64,000 nucleotides of DNA from Thalassovita sp. Its GTDB lineage: Bacteria > Pseudomonadota > Alphaproteobacteria > Rhodobacterales > Rhodobacteraceae. This document shows positions 7,843 to 16,675 of this stretch, in pieces (positions within the stretch are counted from its first letter, which is position 1; each line of letters begins with the position of its first letter). A program made the translations under genes and the position numbers. Where the stretch lies: contig NZ_OY829290.1 of assembly GCF_963691685.1 (NCBI RefSeq), forward strand, positions 124,001 through 188,000. The letters run 5' to 3'. The notes under the pieces were generated by a model. That model ran no database searches, was not told where the DNA came from, and was given only the letters and a program-made list of their open reading frames with translations.

Positions 7843-8128
7843 AAATCTGGAAGGCGAGGAGGTTTTGCGGTGCTTGGCGTGTCCCGCTTGCTTACCTAGG
7901 CTATTGAAATGTAAGGGCGCGGAATTGCCCGCAGTGTCCCGGTCGGGTGCGTTGTTCTGCTTGGCAATTTCCGCGCTTCGGGCAGTTCTGCCAGGGTCGC
8001 CAGCGTGAAAGTGCGGCTGCGGCGGCAGGATTACCCCTTAAGCTTCAGGATTTTCAGGGAAATTTGGAATGGGATCAGGCAGGTTTTGATGGCTATTTGT
8101 TCTGGCGTGTTGCCTGATCCCGGTTGTT
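7843..8128. other. Gap between the phage-derived island and pstS, with inverted repeats
   Basis: No gene is supported in these 286 bases. An inverted repeat pairs GCGCGGAATTGCC (7917-7929) with GGCAATTTCCGCGC (7963-7976), differing by a single inserted T. The right-hand boundary of the mobile island and the promoter of the head operon should lie here. No tRNA or clear attachment core was found; the other island end is outside the window, so direct repeats cannot be tested. Confidence 0.5.
8071..8121 (-). terminator. Inverted repeat downstream of pstS
   Basis: GGGATCAGGCA (8071-8081) and TGCCTGATCCC (8111-8121) form an 11-bp perfect stem with a 29-base loop, starting eight bases past the pstS stop codon. 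No T-run follows on the minus strand, so it is a terminator or mRNA 3'-end stabiliser of moderate certainty. Confidence 0.5.
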
Positions 8129-9172
8129 TTAGCCTTCGGCGCCGAGGCGCTCTTCATTGATGACCTTTTCGCGGGTCTTTTGCAGTTCGGGGTCAGAGAC
8201 AAGGCCGAACAGGGTCAGGAAACCATCCGGGCCGGACATTTCATCAGACAGCACCGTCAGCACATATTCTTTGATGCCGGGCGTCACTTCGATGTTGGCC
8301 TGTTTGACATACATGAACAGCGGCCGCGACACGGGATAGGTGCCGCTGGCGATGTTGTCTGCGGTTGCTGTGACGCCGTTGATCAGGCTGGCCTGCAGCG
8401 CGCTGGCATTGGTTTCATAGAACCCCAGGCTGACCACCCCGATGGCACTTTGTGAGCCGCGAATACGGTCGAGGATTTCCGAGGCGCCGCCTTCTTGTTC
8501 CTGGGCAAAACCGCCGTCACGCAAGGACATGCAGGAGGCGCTTGCCGCTTTCCGGTCGCCGCCGTTTTGCGTCATGAAGGCATCATAGGCGCCAGTGGCT
8601 TTGCAGCCCTCCAGCAGCATCTTCAGGTCAAACACTTCGCGGGTGCCGTGTACGGATGAGGGGATGTAGGTGACAATCTCAACATCCGGAAGGGTGGCGT
8701 TGACCTCAGACCAGCGGCTGGCTGTATTGGCGGTAAGTTGGCCGTTAATGACAACCTGCGCGGCAAGGGCGTTGTACCAATCCGCTGGCACAAAGGAGAA
8801 GGCAGCGTTGTCGGCACTGTTGGCAAAAACCAGACCGTCATAGCCGATGCGCACCTCAATGATGTCGTTCACCCCATTGCTGGCGCAGCCTGAAACTTCG
8901 CTGGCCTTGATCCGGCGCGAGGCGAGCGCGATGTCCAATGTTTCTGCGCCGGTGCCTTCGCAGAACATTCTAAGCCCGGTGGAGGAGCCGCCGGCTTCGA
9001 CCTCAGGGTAGGCAAAATCGTGGTTTTCAACAAAGGCATCCGCCGACATTGCGGCGTAGGGGTACACGGTGGAGGAGCCCGCCACCTGCAGTGGATCACT
9101 GGCCTGGGCCGAGGACGCTGCAAAAACCATGGCAGAACAAATGCATAGAGACTTCACTTGGGAATAGGGCAT
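8129..9172 (-). CDS. PstS-like phosphate ABC transporter substrate-binding protein
   Basis: A 347-residue periplasmic phosphate-binding protein. A signal peptide covers residues 1-24 and ends SSAQA. The mature protein starts with the family's phosphate-loop sequence VAGSSTVYPYA, and EAGGSSTGLRMFCEG supplies further ligand residues. AAGGA lies about ten bases before the ATG. No pstC, pstA, pstB or phoU follows, so this copy is an orphan and may feed a transporter elsewhere or act as a phosphate sensor or surface binder. No convincing Pho box was found upstream. Confidence 0.88.
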   Translation of the reverse strand: MPYSQVKSLCICSAMVFAASSAQASDPLQVAGSSTVYPYAAMSADAFVENHDFAYPEVEAGGSSTGLRMFCEGTGAETLDIALASRRIKASEVSGCASNGVNDIIEVRIGYDGLVFANSADNAAFSFVPADWYNALAAQVVINGQLTANTASRWSEVNATLPDVEIVTYIPSSVHGTREVFDLKMLLEGCKATGAYDAFMTQNGGDRKAASASCMSLRDGGFAQEQEGGASEILDRIRGSQSAIGVVSLGFYETNASALQASLINGVTATADNIASGTYPVSRPLFMYVKQANIEVTPGIKEYVLTVLSDEMSGPDGFLTLFGLVSDPELQKTREKVINEERLGAEG

Positions 9173-9343
9173 TTCGGTATTCCTTGAATGGTGTCTATTT
9201 GAGTATTTTGGGTCTTGGAACTTGGGTCGTCTTGAGCGCTGCGAATGGCATCGGAAAAATGGCGATGCCTCAGCCGCTCGAGCCTATAGTAGCAGCAAAA
9301 TCTAATGTTTCCACCTGGCCGGGGATGGGTGGGCAGATGGCAA

Positions 9344-9371
9344 AAGGGCGCCAGATTGCTCTGACGCCCTT
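9344..9371 (-). terminator. Rho-independent terminator of the fucose operon
   Basis: On the minus strand AAGGGCG (9371-9365) pairs with CGCCCTT (9350-9344), with the T-rich CCCTTTTG at its 3' side. It stands 23 bases after the stop of the last operon gene. Confidence 0.75.
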
Positions 9372-9393
9372 GGATTGCGCGTGTGGCTGGGTG

Positions 9394-10236
9394 TTAGCCC
9401 GCGACGACGTTTTGTTTCTGCACGCCGAGACCTGCGATGCCCAGTTCCATTTTGTCACCGGGTTTCAGGTAGGTTTCGGGTGTCTGGCCCATGCCCACAC
9501 CCGGAGGGGTACCGGTGGAGATCACATCGCCCGGTTGCAGTGACATGAACTGGCTGAGATGCGAGATCACGGTCGCCACGTCAAAGTGCATCGTCTGGGT
9601 CGAGCCATCCTGATAGCGGTGGCCGTTGACCTCCAGATACATCGCCAGATCCTGCGGATCGGCCACCTCATCCCGGGTCACCAACCAGGGGCCGATAGGG
9701 CCGAAGGTGTCACAGCTTTTGCCCTTCACCCACTGGCCGGAGCGATGCAGCTGGAAGTCCCGTTCAGACAGGTCATTGACCACGCAGTAGCCCGCGACAT
9801 GGTCCAGCGCGTCCTCTTTGCTGACGTATTTGGTGTGTTTGCCGATCACCACACCCAACTCCACCTCCCAGTCGGATTTAACCGAGGTGCGGGGGATTTC
9901 CACGTCATCATTGGGGCCGCAGATCGCGGAGGTGGCTTTGAAGAAGATCACCGGTTCCTCAGGCAGCGCCATGCCGCTTTCTGCGGCGTGGTCGGCGTAG
10001 TTGAGGCCGATGCAGATGAATTTGCCCACCTGCCCAACGCAGGGGCCAAGGCGTGGACCGCCGTCAACCAGCGGCAGGGTGGCGGGGTCCAGATCCCGCA
10101 GCTTGGCGAGGCTCTCATCGTTCAACGCTTCGCCAGCCACATCGTTGATCACGCCGGACAGATCGCGCAGTGCGCCGTCCTGGTCTAGCAGGCCGGGTTT
10201 TTCTGCGCCGGGGGCGCCAAATCGCAGCAGTTTCAT
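9394..10236 (-). CDS. FAH-family hydrolase, probable 2,4-diketo-3-deoxy-L-fuconate hydrolase
   Basis: A 280-residue fumarylacetoacetate-hydrolase-fold enzyme. Family marks are ICIGLNYADHAAESG near residue 74, the metal-binding acidic residues around PVIFFKATSA and DWEVELGVVIG, and the C-terminal ISTGTPPGVGMGQ. In the non-phosphorylating fucose pathway this family splits 2,4-diketo-3-deoxy-L-fuconate into pyruvate and L-lactate. It is the last gene of the operon, right after the SDR enzyme that would make its substrate, which supports the call. An ureidoglycolate lyase function is the usual automated label and is less likely here. Confidence 0.8.
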   Translation of the reverse strand: MKLLRFGAPGAEKPGLLDQDGALRDLSGVINDVAGEALNDESLAKLRDLDPATLPLVDGGPRLGPCVGQVGKFICIGLNYADHAAESGMALPEEPVIFFKATSAICGPNDDVEIPRTSVKSDWEVELGVVIGKHTKYVSKEDALDHVAGYCVVNDLSERDFQLHRSGQWVKGKSCDTFGPIGPWLVTRDEVADPQDLAMYLEVNGHRYQDGSTQTMHFDVATVISHLSQFMSLQPGDVISTGTPPGVGMGQTPETYLKPGDKMELGIAGLGVQKQNVVAG

Positions 10237-10255
10237 CTCTTGTTCTCCCTAAATC

Positions 10256-10996
10256 TTATACCGACCAGCCGCCGTCGATGGCGTGGGTCTGTCCTGTGGT
10301 GAAGGCGCTGTCATCGGAGGCGAGGTAAATCGCCAGCGCGGCGATTTCCTCGGCGGTGCCGATGCGGCCCATGGGTTGGCGGGCGATGAAATCTTTCAGC
10401 GCCTTTTCGTAGTTGCCGGTGGCCCGTAGCCGGTCATGCATAGACGGGCTGTCAACGGTGCCGGGGCAGATTGCGTTGCAGCGGATGCCGCGGGTTACGT
10501 AATCCGCGGCGACCGATTTGGTCAGCCCGATGACCGCCCCCTTGGAGGCGCAATAGGCAAAGCGATTTGGCACCCCTTTGAGCGAGGAGGCCACCGAAGA
10601 CATGTTGATGATCGAGCCGCCGCCATTGTCCAGCATCGCAGGCAGGGTCAGCTGGATCAGCCGGTACATGGCCTTGACGTTCAGGTCGAAGCTGAAGTCC
10701 CAGTCTTTTTCATCACATTCCAGAATGGTGCCGCCCGCAACGTATCCGGCGCAGTTGAACAACACATCCAGCGGCGGCAGATCGGCTGCGGCCTTGGCAA
10801 CCGCGTCGGCGTCGGTCACGTCCAGCTTCAGCGCGGTCACACCGACGATTGCGGCCAGTTCGGCCAGCGATCCCTCATTAATGTCGCTGGCAATCACCTG
10901 CGCACCTTCGGCCACAAACAACTCCACCGTCGCGCGGCCAATGCCCTGGCCTGCCGCCGTGATCAGCGCGGTTTTGCCTTTCAAACGTGATCCCAT
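10256..10996 (-). CDS. SDR dehydrogenase, probable 2-keto-3-deoxy-L-fuconate dehydrogenase
   Basis: A 246-residue short-chain dehydrogenase. It shows the NAD-binding motif TAAGQGIGRA at residues about 13-22, NCAG, the catalytic Ser in INMSSVASS and Y-C-A-S-K as the catalytic Tyr/Lys. Length and sequence (DEKDWDFSFDLNVKAMYRLI, then NRFAYCASKGAVIGLTKSVA) closely follow the BDH2-like enzymes that oxidise 2-keto-3-deoxy-L-fuconate at C4. The start at 10996 lies directly after the aldehyde dehydrogenase stop; a longer frame reaching 11242 is a shadow of that gene. Confidence 0.85.
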   Translation of the reverse strand: MGSRLKGKTALITAAGQGIGRATVELFVAEGAQVIASDINEGSLAELAAIVGVTALKLDVTDADAVAKAAADLPPLDVLFNCAGYVAGGTILECDEKDWDFSFDLNVKAMYRLIQLTLPAMLDNGGGSIINMSSVASSLKGVPNRFAYCASKGAVIGLTKSVAADYVTRGIRCNAICPGTVDSPSMHDRLRATGNYEKALKDFIARQPMGRIGTAEEIAALAIYLASDDSAFTTGQTHAIDGGWSV

Positions 10997-10997
10997 A

Positions 10998-12500
10998 TCA
11001 CACCTCCTCTGGCAGCAGATCTGCTGCAATATTCTGGTAACACACAGGCCGCAGGAACCGGCGGATCGACAGGGTGCCGACCGAGGTTGCGCCAAAATTG
11101 GTCGATGCAGGGTAGGGACCACCATGCACCATAGAGTCGCAGACCTCCACGCCGGTGGGGAAGCCGTTGGCCAGGATGCGGCCCGCCTTGCGTTCCAATA
11201 GCGGCAGCAGCTGCGCTGCGGTGGCTTTGTCATCCGCGTCATAATGCAGGGTGAAGGTCAGCTGGCCCTCAATCTGGCGGGCGATCTCCTGCATCTGGGC
11301 GATGTCCTTGACGCGCACGATGATGCCAAGGGGGCCAAATACCTCTTCCTGCAGGTGGGGGGTGTTCAGCCAATCCTCGGCAGACACCGCAAAGAGGTAG
11401 GGCGCCGCATCGCGCCCGGCGCAGGGCTGGCCCATCAGCTTCTCGACCGCATCCCCGTTTTCAATGCGTGCGGTGCCCGCGCGGTAAGCATCGGCAATCC
11501 CTGCGGTCAGCATGGTTTGCGTGTCGGTTTCGCCAAGTGCTGTCAGCGCCGCCTGCTGAAAGGTGGTGGCATGCTCATTGTCCAGAACCACCGCGATGCC
11601 GGGGTTGGTGCAGAACTGCCCCGCCCCCATCGAAAGCGATGCCGCCCAGCCTGCACCAAGGGTTTCGGCCCGGTTGGCCATGGCGTCAGGCAGCAGGAAC
11701 ATTGGATTGACCGAGCCCAATTCACCAAAGAAGGGGATCGGCTCATCCCGTTGGGCGCAGAGGTCAAACAGCGCGCGGCCACCGCCAAGGGAGCCGGTGA
11801 AACCCACAGCACGGATCAGCGGGTGCTGCACCAGCCGGGTGCCAACATCACGCTTGCCGCCCTGCACCAAGGAGAAGATGCCGGGATGCAGATCCAGCGC
11901 CTTGATCGCCGCATCAATGGCTTGGGCCACAATCTCACCCGTGCCGGGATGGGCGGAGTGGCCTTTGACAACAACGGGGCAGCCTGCGGCCAGCGCGGCG
12001 GCGGTGTCACCGCCCGCGGTGGAAAAGGCCAGCGGGAAGTTGGAGGCGCCAAAGACCGCAACCGGGCCCAGCGGGCGCTGGATCATGTGCAACTCCGGAC
12101 GGGGTAGCGGTGCGCGATCGGGCAGGGCGTCATCATGACGGCGGTCAAGGTAATCGCCCTGTTCGATATGATCGGCGAAAAGGCGCAGCTGACCGGTGGT
12201 GCGGCCCCGCTCGCCCTCCAGCCGGGCGGCGGGCAGGCCGGTTTCCTGTGTGCCCACCTCGGTGATCTGGTCACCACGGGCGTCAATCTCATCCGCGATG
12301 CGGCGCAAGAGGGTTGCGCGATCGAGACGGCTGGACCAGCCGAAGCTGATGAAGGCGTCTTCAGCGGCCTCAACCGCGGCATCCACATGCTGCGGGGTGC
12401 CGGCGGCGAACGCATGGCTGGGGCCATGGGCGGTTTCGGACGAAAACGTGGTCTCGCCGCTGACCCATTCGCCAGCGATCAGGTGTTTTCCGGTCAACAT
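10998..12500 (-). CDS. 2-oxoglutarate semialdehyde dehydrogenase (NADP+)
   Basis: A 500-residue aldehyde dehydrogenase of the alpha-ketoglutaric-semialdehyde type. Seen are VFGASNFPLAFSTAGGDTAA, the G-x-x-x-x-G cofactor loop GFTGSLGGG, FGELGSVNPMF with the catalytic Glu, and the catalytic Cys in GAGQFCTNPG. It makes 2-oxoglutarate from 2,5-dioxopentanoate, the end step of oxidative pentose pathways. The start is ATG 12500 (MLTGKHLIAGEW); an in-frame extension to 12569 lies in the preceding gene. Its place next to the XylX-like dehydratase gives the pair a shared role. Confidence 0.88.
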   Translation of the reverse strand: MLTGKHLIAGEWVSGETTFSSETAHGPSHAFAAGTPQHVDAAVEAAEDAFISFGWSSRLDRATLLRRIADEIDARGDQITEVGTQETGLPAARLEGERGRTTGQLRLFADHIEQGDYLDRRHDDALPDRAPLPRPELHMIQRPLGPVAVFGASNFPLAFSTAGGDTAAALAAGCPVVVKGHSAHPGTGEIVAQAIDAAIKALDLHPGIFSLVQGGKRDVGTRLVQHPLIRAVGFTGSLGGGRALFDLCAQRDEPIPFFGELGSVNPMFLLPDAMANRAETLGAGWAASLSMGAGQFCTNPGIAVVLDNEHATTFQQAALTALGETDTQTMLTAGIADAYRAGTARIENGDAVEKLMGQPCAGRDAAPYLFAVSAEDWLNTPHLQEEVFGPLGIIVRVKDIAQMQEIARQIEGQLTFTLHYDADDKATAAQLLPLLERKAGRILANGFPTGVEVCDSMVHGGPYPASTNFGATSVGTLSIRRFLRPVCYQNIAADLLPEEV

Positions 12501-12511
12501 AGTCTGTTTCC

Positions 12512-13624
12512 TCACAGAAGGCCGCGGGCGGCCAGATTGCGCATCAGGTGAGAGGCCCCAAAGGTCCATTCAGGGCATTCGGTGGACAGGCGGACCGTAT
12601 TGGTCAGGCTGCCCAGTTTTGGATTTGCGATGGTCACCACATCCCCCAGCTTGTGGGTGAAGCCGCCACCGTTGGTGTCACGGTCTTGGGTCGGCGCGAA
12701 AAGCGTGCCGAGGAACAGCATCAACCCGTCGGGATACTGGTGGTGGCGGCCAATGGTCTGGCGCACCAGATCGGCAGGATCGCGGCTGATCTGCGCCATT
12801 GAGGAATGACCGTTCAGCACAAAGCCATCTTCGCCGGTGACGGTCAGCGTCAGTTCGGCACTGCGCACATCGTCCAGCGTGAAACTGTCATCAAACAGGC
12901 GGATCATCGGGCCAATCGCGCAGGAGGCATTGTTGTCTTTGGCCTTGCTGAGCAACAGGGCTGAACGCCCCTCCACATCGCGCAGGTTCACGTCATTGCC
13001 CAAGGTGGCGCCTTTGATGATGCCCTTTGAGGTGACGGCCAGCACCACCTCAGGCTCGGGGTTGTTCCAGGTGGAGATCGGGTGCAGCCCAACCTCGGCC
13101 CCTGCTCCGACAGATGAGAGAACCTGCGCCTTGGAAAACACCTCGGCGTCGGGGCCGATGCCAACCTCAAGATATTGCGACCACAGGCCTTCTTCGATCA
13201 GGGCCTGTTTCACGGCCTCTGCCTCGGCCGAGCCGGGGGTGATGTTTGACAGGCTGTCCCCGATCCGGGCGCCGATGCGGCCACGGATGGCGTCTGCCTT
13301 GGCGGGATCGCCTGCGGCCTGTTCTTCGATCACCCGTTCCACCATGGAGCCCGCGAAGGTGACGCCGCAGGCCTTCACCGCCTGCAGATCGCAGGGCGCC
13401 AGCCAAGCAAATTGCCCATCATGCGGCTCCACCGTTTTGCCCGGGACATTGCGCAGGTAGCTGATGGCATCGTCCATTTCCAGAATGTCGCGCACGGTTG
13501 GGGCGGATTTGCTAGTGATATCCGTCACCACACCCTCGCGCAGGGTCACAACGCAGGGGCCAACACCGGGGCGCTCAATTCGACCCAGCCAAAGGCCGTT
13601 GGGATCAAGGTTCAGTGATTGCAT
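12512..13624 (-). CDS. FAH-family 2-keto-3-deoxy-pentonate dehydratase (XylX-like)
   Basis: A 370-residue enzyme very similar in order and wording to Caulobacter XylX: LWSQYLEVGIGPDAEVF, WNNPEPEVVLAV, LGNDVNLRDVEGRSALLL, AKDNNASCAIGP and QYPDGLMLFLGTLFAPTQDR. XylX dehydrates 2-keto-3-deoxy-xylonate to 2-oxoglutarate semialdehyde. In this operon the substrate is more likely 2-keto-3-deoxy-D-arabinonate, because D-arabinose shares the stereochemistry of L-fucose. The product would feed the downstream semialdehyde dehydrogenase. Confidence 0.83.
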   Translation of the reverse strand: MQSLNLDPNGLWLGRIERPGVGPCVVTLREGVVTDITSKSAPTVRDILEMDDAISYLRNVPGKTVEPHDGQFAWLAPCDLQAVKACGVTFAGSMVERVIEEQAAGDPAKADAIRGRIGARIGDSLSNITPGSAEAEAVKQALIEEGLWSQYLEVGIGPDAEVFSKAQVLSSVGAGAEVGLHPISTWNNPEPEVVLAVTSKGIIKGATLGNDVNLRDVEGRSALLLSKAKDNNASCAIGPMIRLFDDSFTLDDVRSAELTLTVTGEDGFVLNGHSSMAQISRDPADLVRQTIGRHHQYPDGLMLFLGTLFAPTQDRDTNGGGFTHKLGDVVTIANPKLGSLTNTVRLSTECPEWTFGASHLMRNLAARGLL

Positions 13625-13628
13625 GGGG

Positions 13629-14459
13629 TCAGGTCCTGATATTGTAGGTCGTCATGGCATTGAGGCCAAAGATGGCGGCGCGATCTTCGGCGGACAGGTC
13701 GGCCAGCAAGGCCTCACTGGTGTCCATCCAGGTGTCATAGCTGGCGGCAAGGGTGCAGACGGGCCAGTCACTGCCCCAGATCAGCCGGCGCGGGCCGAAG
13801 GCCTGCAACAGGTGCTGCACGTAGGGTTCCAGATCTTTGCGGGCCCAAGGCGTGCCGGCTTCGGTCACCAGACCGGAGAGTTTGCAGCGGATGTTGTCCA
13901 GCGCGGCAAGCGCGGTCATATCTGTCGCCCACTCCGTGATCTGTTCTTGCGCAATCAGCGGCTTGGCGCCGTGGTCGATGACAATCCGCATGTCCGGGTG
14001 GCGTTGCGCCAGCTGATGCAGCGCGGTCAGGTGCTGCGGCAGGGTGAGGGCGTCAAAAACCAGATCGTGGTGGATGATCGCCTCTAACACCGGGGCGAAC
14101 TGAGGGTTCAGCATCCAATCCACATCCGGGATGTCCTGGATCATCGGGCGAATGCCCAGCAGATACGGATCCTGCGCCAGTTGATTGAGCTGATCGACGG
14201 CGTCCGCTGCTTCAAAATCGATCCAGCCGACAACCCCTTTGATAAAGGGGGTTTGATGGGCAAGGTCCAGCATGAAGCGGGTTTCGGCAACCGTCGGCGC
14301 GGCCTGAACCAGCAGGGTGCCGTCGATGTTCCATTTGCTGAGGATCGGCGACAGGTCATCGGGCAGGAAATCCCGGTAGATGGGTGCCAGTCCGGGTGTC
14401 AACCAGCCGTAATCGCCACGGGCCAGCGCCCAGAAATGCTGATGTGCGTCCAACCTCAT
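13629..14459 (-). CDS. Amidohydrolase-family L-fuconolactonase
   Basis: A 276-residue COG3618 amidohydrolase. It starts MRLDAHQHFWAL, where His6 and His8 form the H-x-H metal motif, and ends with the conserved IWGSDWPVC with the catalytic Asp. This family opens L-fucono-1,5-lactone and related sugar lactones. It overlaps fucU by four bases and precedes the XylX-like gene by four bases, which places it in the second step of the pathway. L-rhamnono- or L-galactonolactone are alternative substrates. Confidence 0.85.
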   Translation of the reverse strand: MRLDAHQHFWALARGDYGWLTPGLAPIYRDFLPDDLSPILSKWNIDGTLLVQAAPTVAETRFMLDLAHQTPFIKGVVGWIDFEAADAVDQLNQLAQDPYLLGIRPMIQDIPDVDWMLNPQFAPVLEAIIHHDLVFDALTLPQHLTALHQLAQRHPDMRIVIDHGAKPLIAQEQITEWATDMTALAALDNIRCKLSGLVTEAGTPWARKDLEPYVQHLLQAFGPRRLIWGSDWPVCTLAASYDTWMDTSEALLADLSAEDRAAIFGLNAMTTYNIRT

Positions 14460-14884
14460 CCGATCACACCCTTTTTCAGGATGATATTGCCGTAAAGCCG
14501 GGTTTCGCCCGTTTGCACAACCGCATAGGCCGTTGCGGCGCGATCGTAGAAGGCAAAACGCTCAAGGCTTTGGGTCGGCACGGGATTGTCGGCAACCTCT
14601 TGGATGATGGTGTTGAAATCCGCCACCGCTGCGGGCACCTCCTCCGGGGCGTCAACGACCTGCATGGTCAGGGCGGGATCTGCCACGTAGCGGTCCAGCG
14701 GCATGACCTGCAGCACAGCGCGCAGCATCTCACTGGCGCTGGATCCATCCGCGCGGATGCAGGTGGGGCCAAGGCTGCTGGCCGGGAAATTCGCATCGGC
14801 GATCACGATCTCATCGCCATGGCCCATTGCGCGCAGGGTTTTCAGCAACTCGGGGGACAGGATTGGGTCGATGTTACGCAGCAT
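14456..14884 (-). CDS. fucU: L-fucose mutarotase (RbsD/FucU family)
   Basis: A 142-residue FucU protein. The family signature is complete: N-terminal LSPELLKTLRAMGHGDEIVI, then ADANFPASSLGPTCIRADG. It interconverts the anomers of L-fucose and so supplies the right form to the dehydrogenase encoded just upstream, which it overlaps by 11 bases. FucU rather than RbsD is chosen because of the fuconolactonase and L-KDF enzymes in the same operon. Confidence 0.88.
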   Translation of the reverse strand: MLRNIDPILSPELLKTLRAMGHGDEIVIADANFPASSLGPTCIRADGSSASEMLRAVLQVMPLDRYVADPALTMQVVDAPEEVPAAVADFNTIIQEVADNPVPTQSLERFAFYDRAATAYAVVQTGETRLYGNIILKKGVIG

Positions 14885-15926
14885 CGGTCAACTCCGACGG
14901 TAGCGGCGCATCTGGGCGGATCAGCCCTTCGGCCCGCAGATCCTGCCATAGGGCGGTAGGGATCTGGCGTTCCATCAGCGCGGCATTGGCCTGCACCTCG
15001 GCGGCGGAGACGGCACCGGGCACCACGGTTTTGATACAGGGGTGGCCCAGCACAAATTGCAGCGCGGCAGCGATCAGTGGCGTGTCATGCGCGGCGCAGA
15101 CCGCCTCAATCCGGCGCACACGTTCCATGATGTCTGGCGGGGCGTCTGCATAGTTATACTTGGCCCCCGGCACCGCGCCGGTGGCCAATATGCCCGAGTT
15201 GTAGGGGCCGCCCAGAATGATCCCAACGTCGCGTTTTTCACAAAGCGGCAGGAAACTGTCGAGCGCCTCTTGCTCCAGCAGGGTGTAGCGCCCGGCCAGC
15301 AGGAAGCCGTCAAAATCCCCAAGGCCCAGCAGGCGTTCGCAGACCTGCCATTCGTTGACGCCAGCGCCGATGGCCGCCACTTCGCCTGCATCGCGCAGCT
15401 CACTCAGCGCGCGGTAGCCGCCGCCATCAAACAGCTCGCGCACCTTCGCGTCCGAGGCCTCCTGGCTGCCCTGACTGAAGGCGCAGACATCATGCACCAA
15501 CAGGATATCTACCGCATCCACGCCAAGGCGCGCTTTGCTTTCCTCATAGGAACGCATCACCCCGTCATAGCTGTAATCAAAGACGATCCGTTTCTGCGGC
15601 ACGTCGACAAAGGCTTCGGGGGTGACCTCATACGGTTCACAATCCAGCAGCAACCGCCCCACCTTGGTCGAAAGCTGGATGTTTTCACGGCCAAACCGCT
15701 GCAGGGCGGTGGCAAATCGCATCTCGGATCGGCCCAGCCCGTATTGCGGCGCGGTGTCAAAGAAACGGGCGCCGCAGTCATAGGCCGCCTGCAGGGCTGC
15801 CTGCGCATCCTGCTCTTCGACCTTGCGGTAGAGGTTGCCCAGCGGGGCGCCGCCAAATCCCAACTGCGTCAACGGGACAGGGCGCGATGTGCGCTGGTTC
15901 AAAAGTCGCAGTTTGGATGTGCTCAT
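14874..15926 (-). CDS. Aldo/keto reductase, L-fucose (D-threo-aldose) 1-dehydrogenase
   Basis: A 350-residue aldo/keto reductase. FGGAPLGNLYRKV and ARFFDTAPQYGLGRSE carry the catalytic Asp/Tyr region, and STKVGRLL carries the Lys. The sequence matches the D-threo-aldose 1-dehydrogenase group, which oxidises L-fucose, D-arabinose and L-galactose to lactones. It is the first enzyme gene after the GntR gene on the minus strand. Broad specificity of this group fits the two-branched pathway encoded downstream. Confidence 0.85.
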   Translation of the reverse strand: MSTSKLRLLNQRTSRPVPLTQLGFGGAPLGNLYRKVEEQDAQAALQAAYDCGARFFDTAPQYGLGRSEMRFATALQRFGRENIQLSTKVGRLLLDCEPYEVTPEAFVDVPQKRIVFDYSYDGVMRSYEESKARLGVDAVDILLVHDVCAFSQGSQEASDAKVRELFDGGGYRALSELRDAGEVAAIGAGVNEWQVCERLLGLGDFDGFLLAGRYTLLEQEALDSFLPLCEKRDVGIILGGPYNSGILATGAVPGAKYNYADAPPDIMERVRRIEAVCAAHDTPLIAAALQFVLGHPCIKTVVPGAVSAAEVQANAALMERQIPTALWQDLRAEGLIRPDAPLPSELTDAA

Positions 15927-15943
15927 GTCAGGTCTCGATGGTC

Positions 15944-16657
15944 TTAATGCTTCTGAAACAGCTCGGGCTTGTCGGCTTGAAGGGCCGCGATACGCGGCAG
16001 CAACTGGCCGATATGGCGCTGCATTTCACGCTGCGCCGCCTGTTCGTCACGGTCGCGAATGGCGTTGAACAGCCCGCGGTGCTCTTCCAGCGTTTCGGCC
16101 ACACGGCCGGGTGTTGGCAGCAGCAGCAGACGGGCACGGGTCACCTGCAATGACACGGTCTGGGCCACATCCGGCAGCCGTTGGAAGCCGGTGAACTCCA
16201 TCAGCATCTGGTGAAATTCCTCATCCGCCTGATAGAAGCCGGTGATGTCATCGTCTTCGACCAGCAGTTCCTGCAGGCGCATGTTGCGGCTGAGTTTTTT
16301 CAGCTGATCCTCGGTGATGTCGCGGGCCACCTTGGCAATTGTGGCCACTTCCAGCGCTTCGCGCAGGAACACACCTTCGCGGATTTCGTCCATCGAAAAA
16401 TAGGACACATGGGTGCCGGACTGGGGCACCACATCAACCAGCCCGTCATTGGCCAGACGGGCTATGGCTTCGGTCACCGGGGCGCGGGAAACACCAAGTT
16501 TCTCGCAGATCGGTGCCTTTCTCACATTGGCGCCGGGCGGGAAGTCCAGCGCCAGAATGGCCTCTTTCATTGCTTGATACACCCGCTGGGCCAAGGAGCC
16601 CTCGAGGGTGGAAATATCAGCAAGCAAGGCTGCATCAATGTCGTTCGTATTATCCAT
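15944..16657 (-). CDS. GntR-family (FCD) regulator of the fucose regulon
   Basis: A 237-residue FadR-type regulator. The winged helix covers residues about 17-85 (LGVSRAPVTEAIARLANDGL), and the C-terminal helical FCD ligand domain has the metal-site pattern D...EEFHQ, then EEHRGLFNAI and MQRHIGQL. It is the first gene of the minus-strand operon and is divergent from the UxaA-family gene. The 12-bp palindrome at 16676-16687 between them is its likely operator, so it probably represses both arms until a pathway sugar acid binds. Confidence 0.88.
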   Translation of the reverse strand: MDNTNDIDAALLADISTLEGSLAQRVYQAMKEAILALDFPPGANVRKAPICEKLGVSRAPVTEAIARLANDGLVDVVPQSGTHVSYFSMDEIREGVFLREALEVATIAKVARDITEDQLKKLSRNMRLQELLVEDDDITGFYQADEEFHQMLMEFTGFQRLPDVAQTVSLQVTRARLLLLPTPGRVAETLEEHRGLFNAIRDRDEQAAQREMQRHIGQLLPRIAALQADKPELFQKH

Positions 16658-16675
16658 ACTGATATTACTATCATG

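Noticed and set aside
7843..8128. tRNA gene as integration site
   Set aside because: No cloverleaf or T-loop sequence could be read on either strand in the gap.
9173..9343. Pho box upstream of pstS
   Set aside because: No pair of CTGTCAT-like direct repeats was found.
10997..11242. Longer SDR protein starting at 11242
   Set aside because: The extra 82 residues lie inside the aldehyde dehydrogenase gene and do not match the SDR family. The family start MGSRLKGKTALIT is at 10996.
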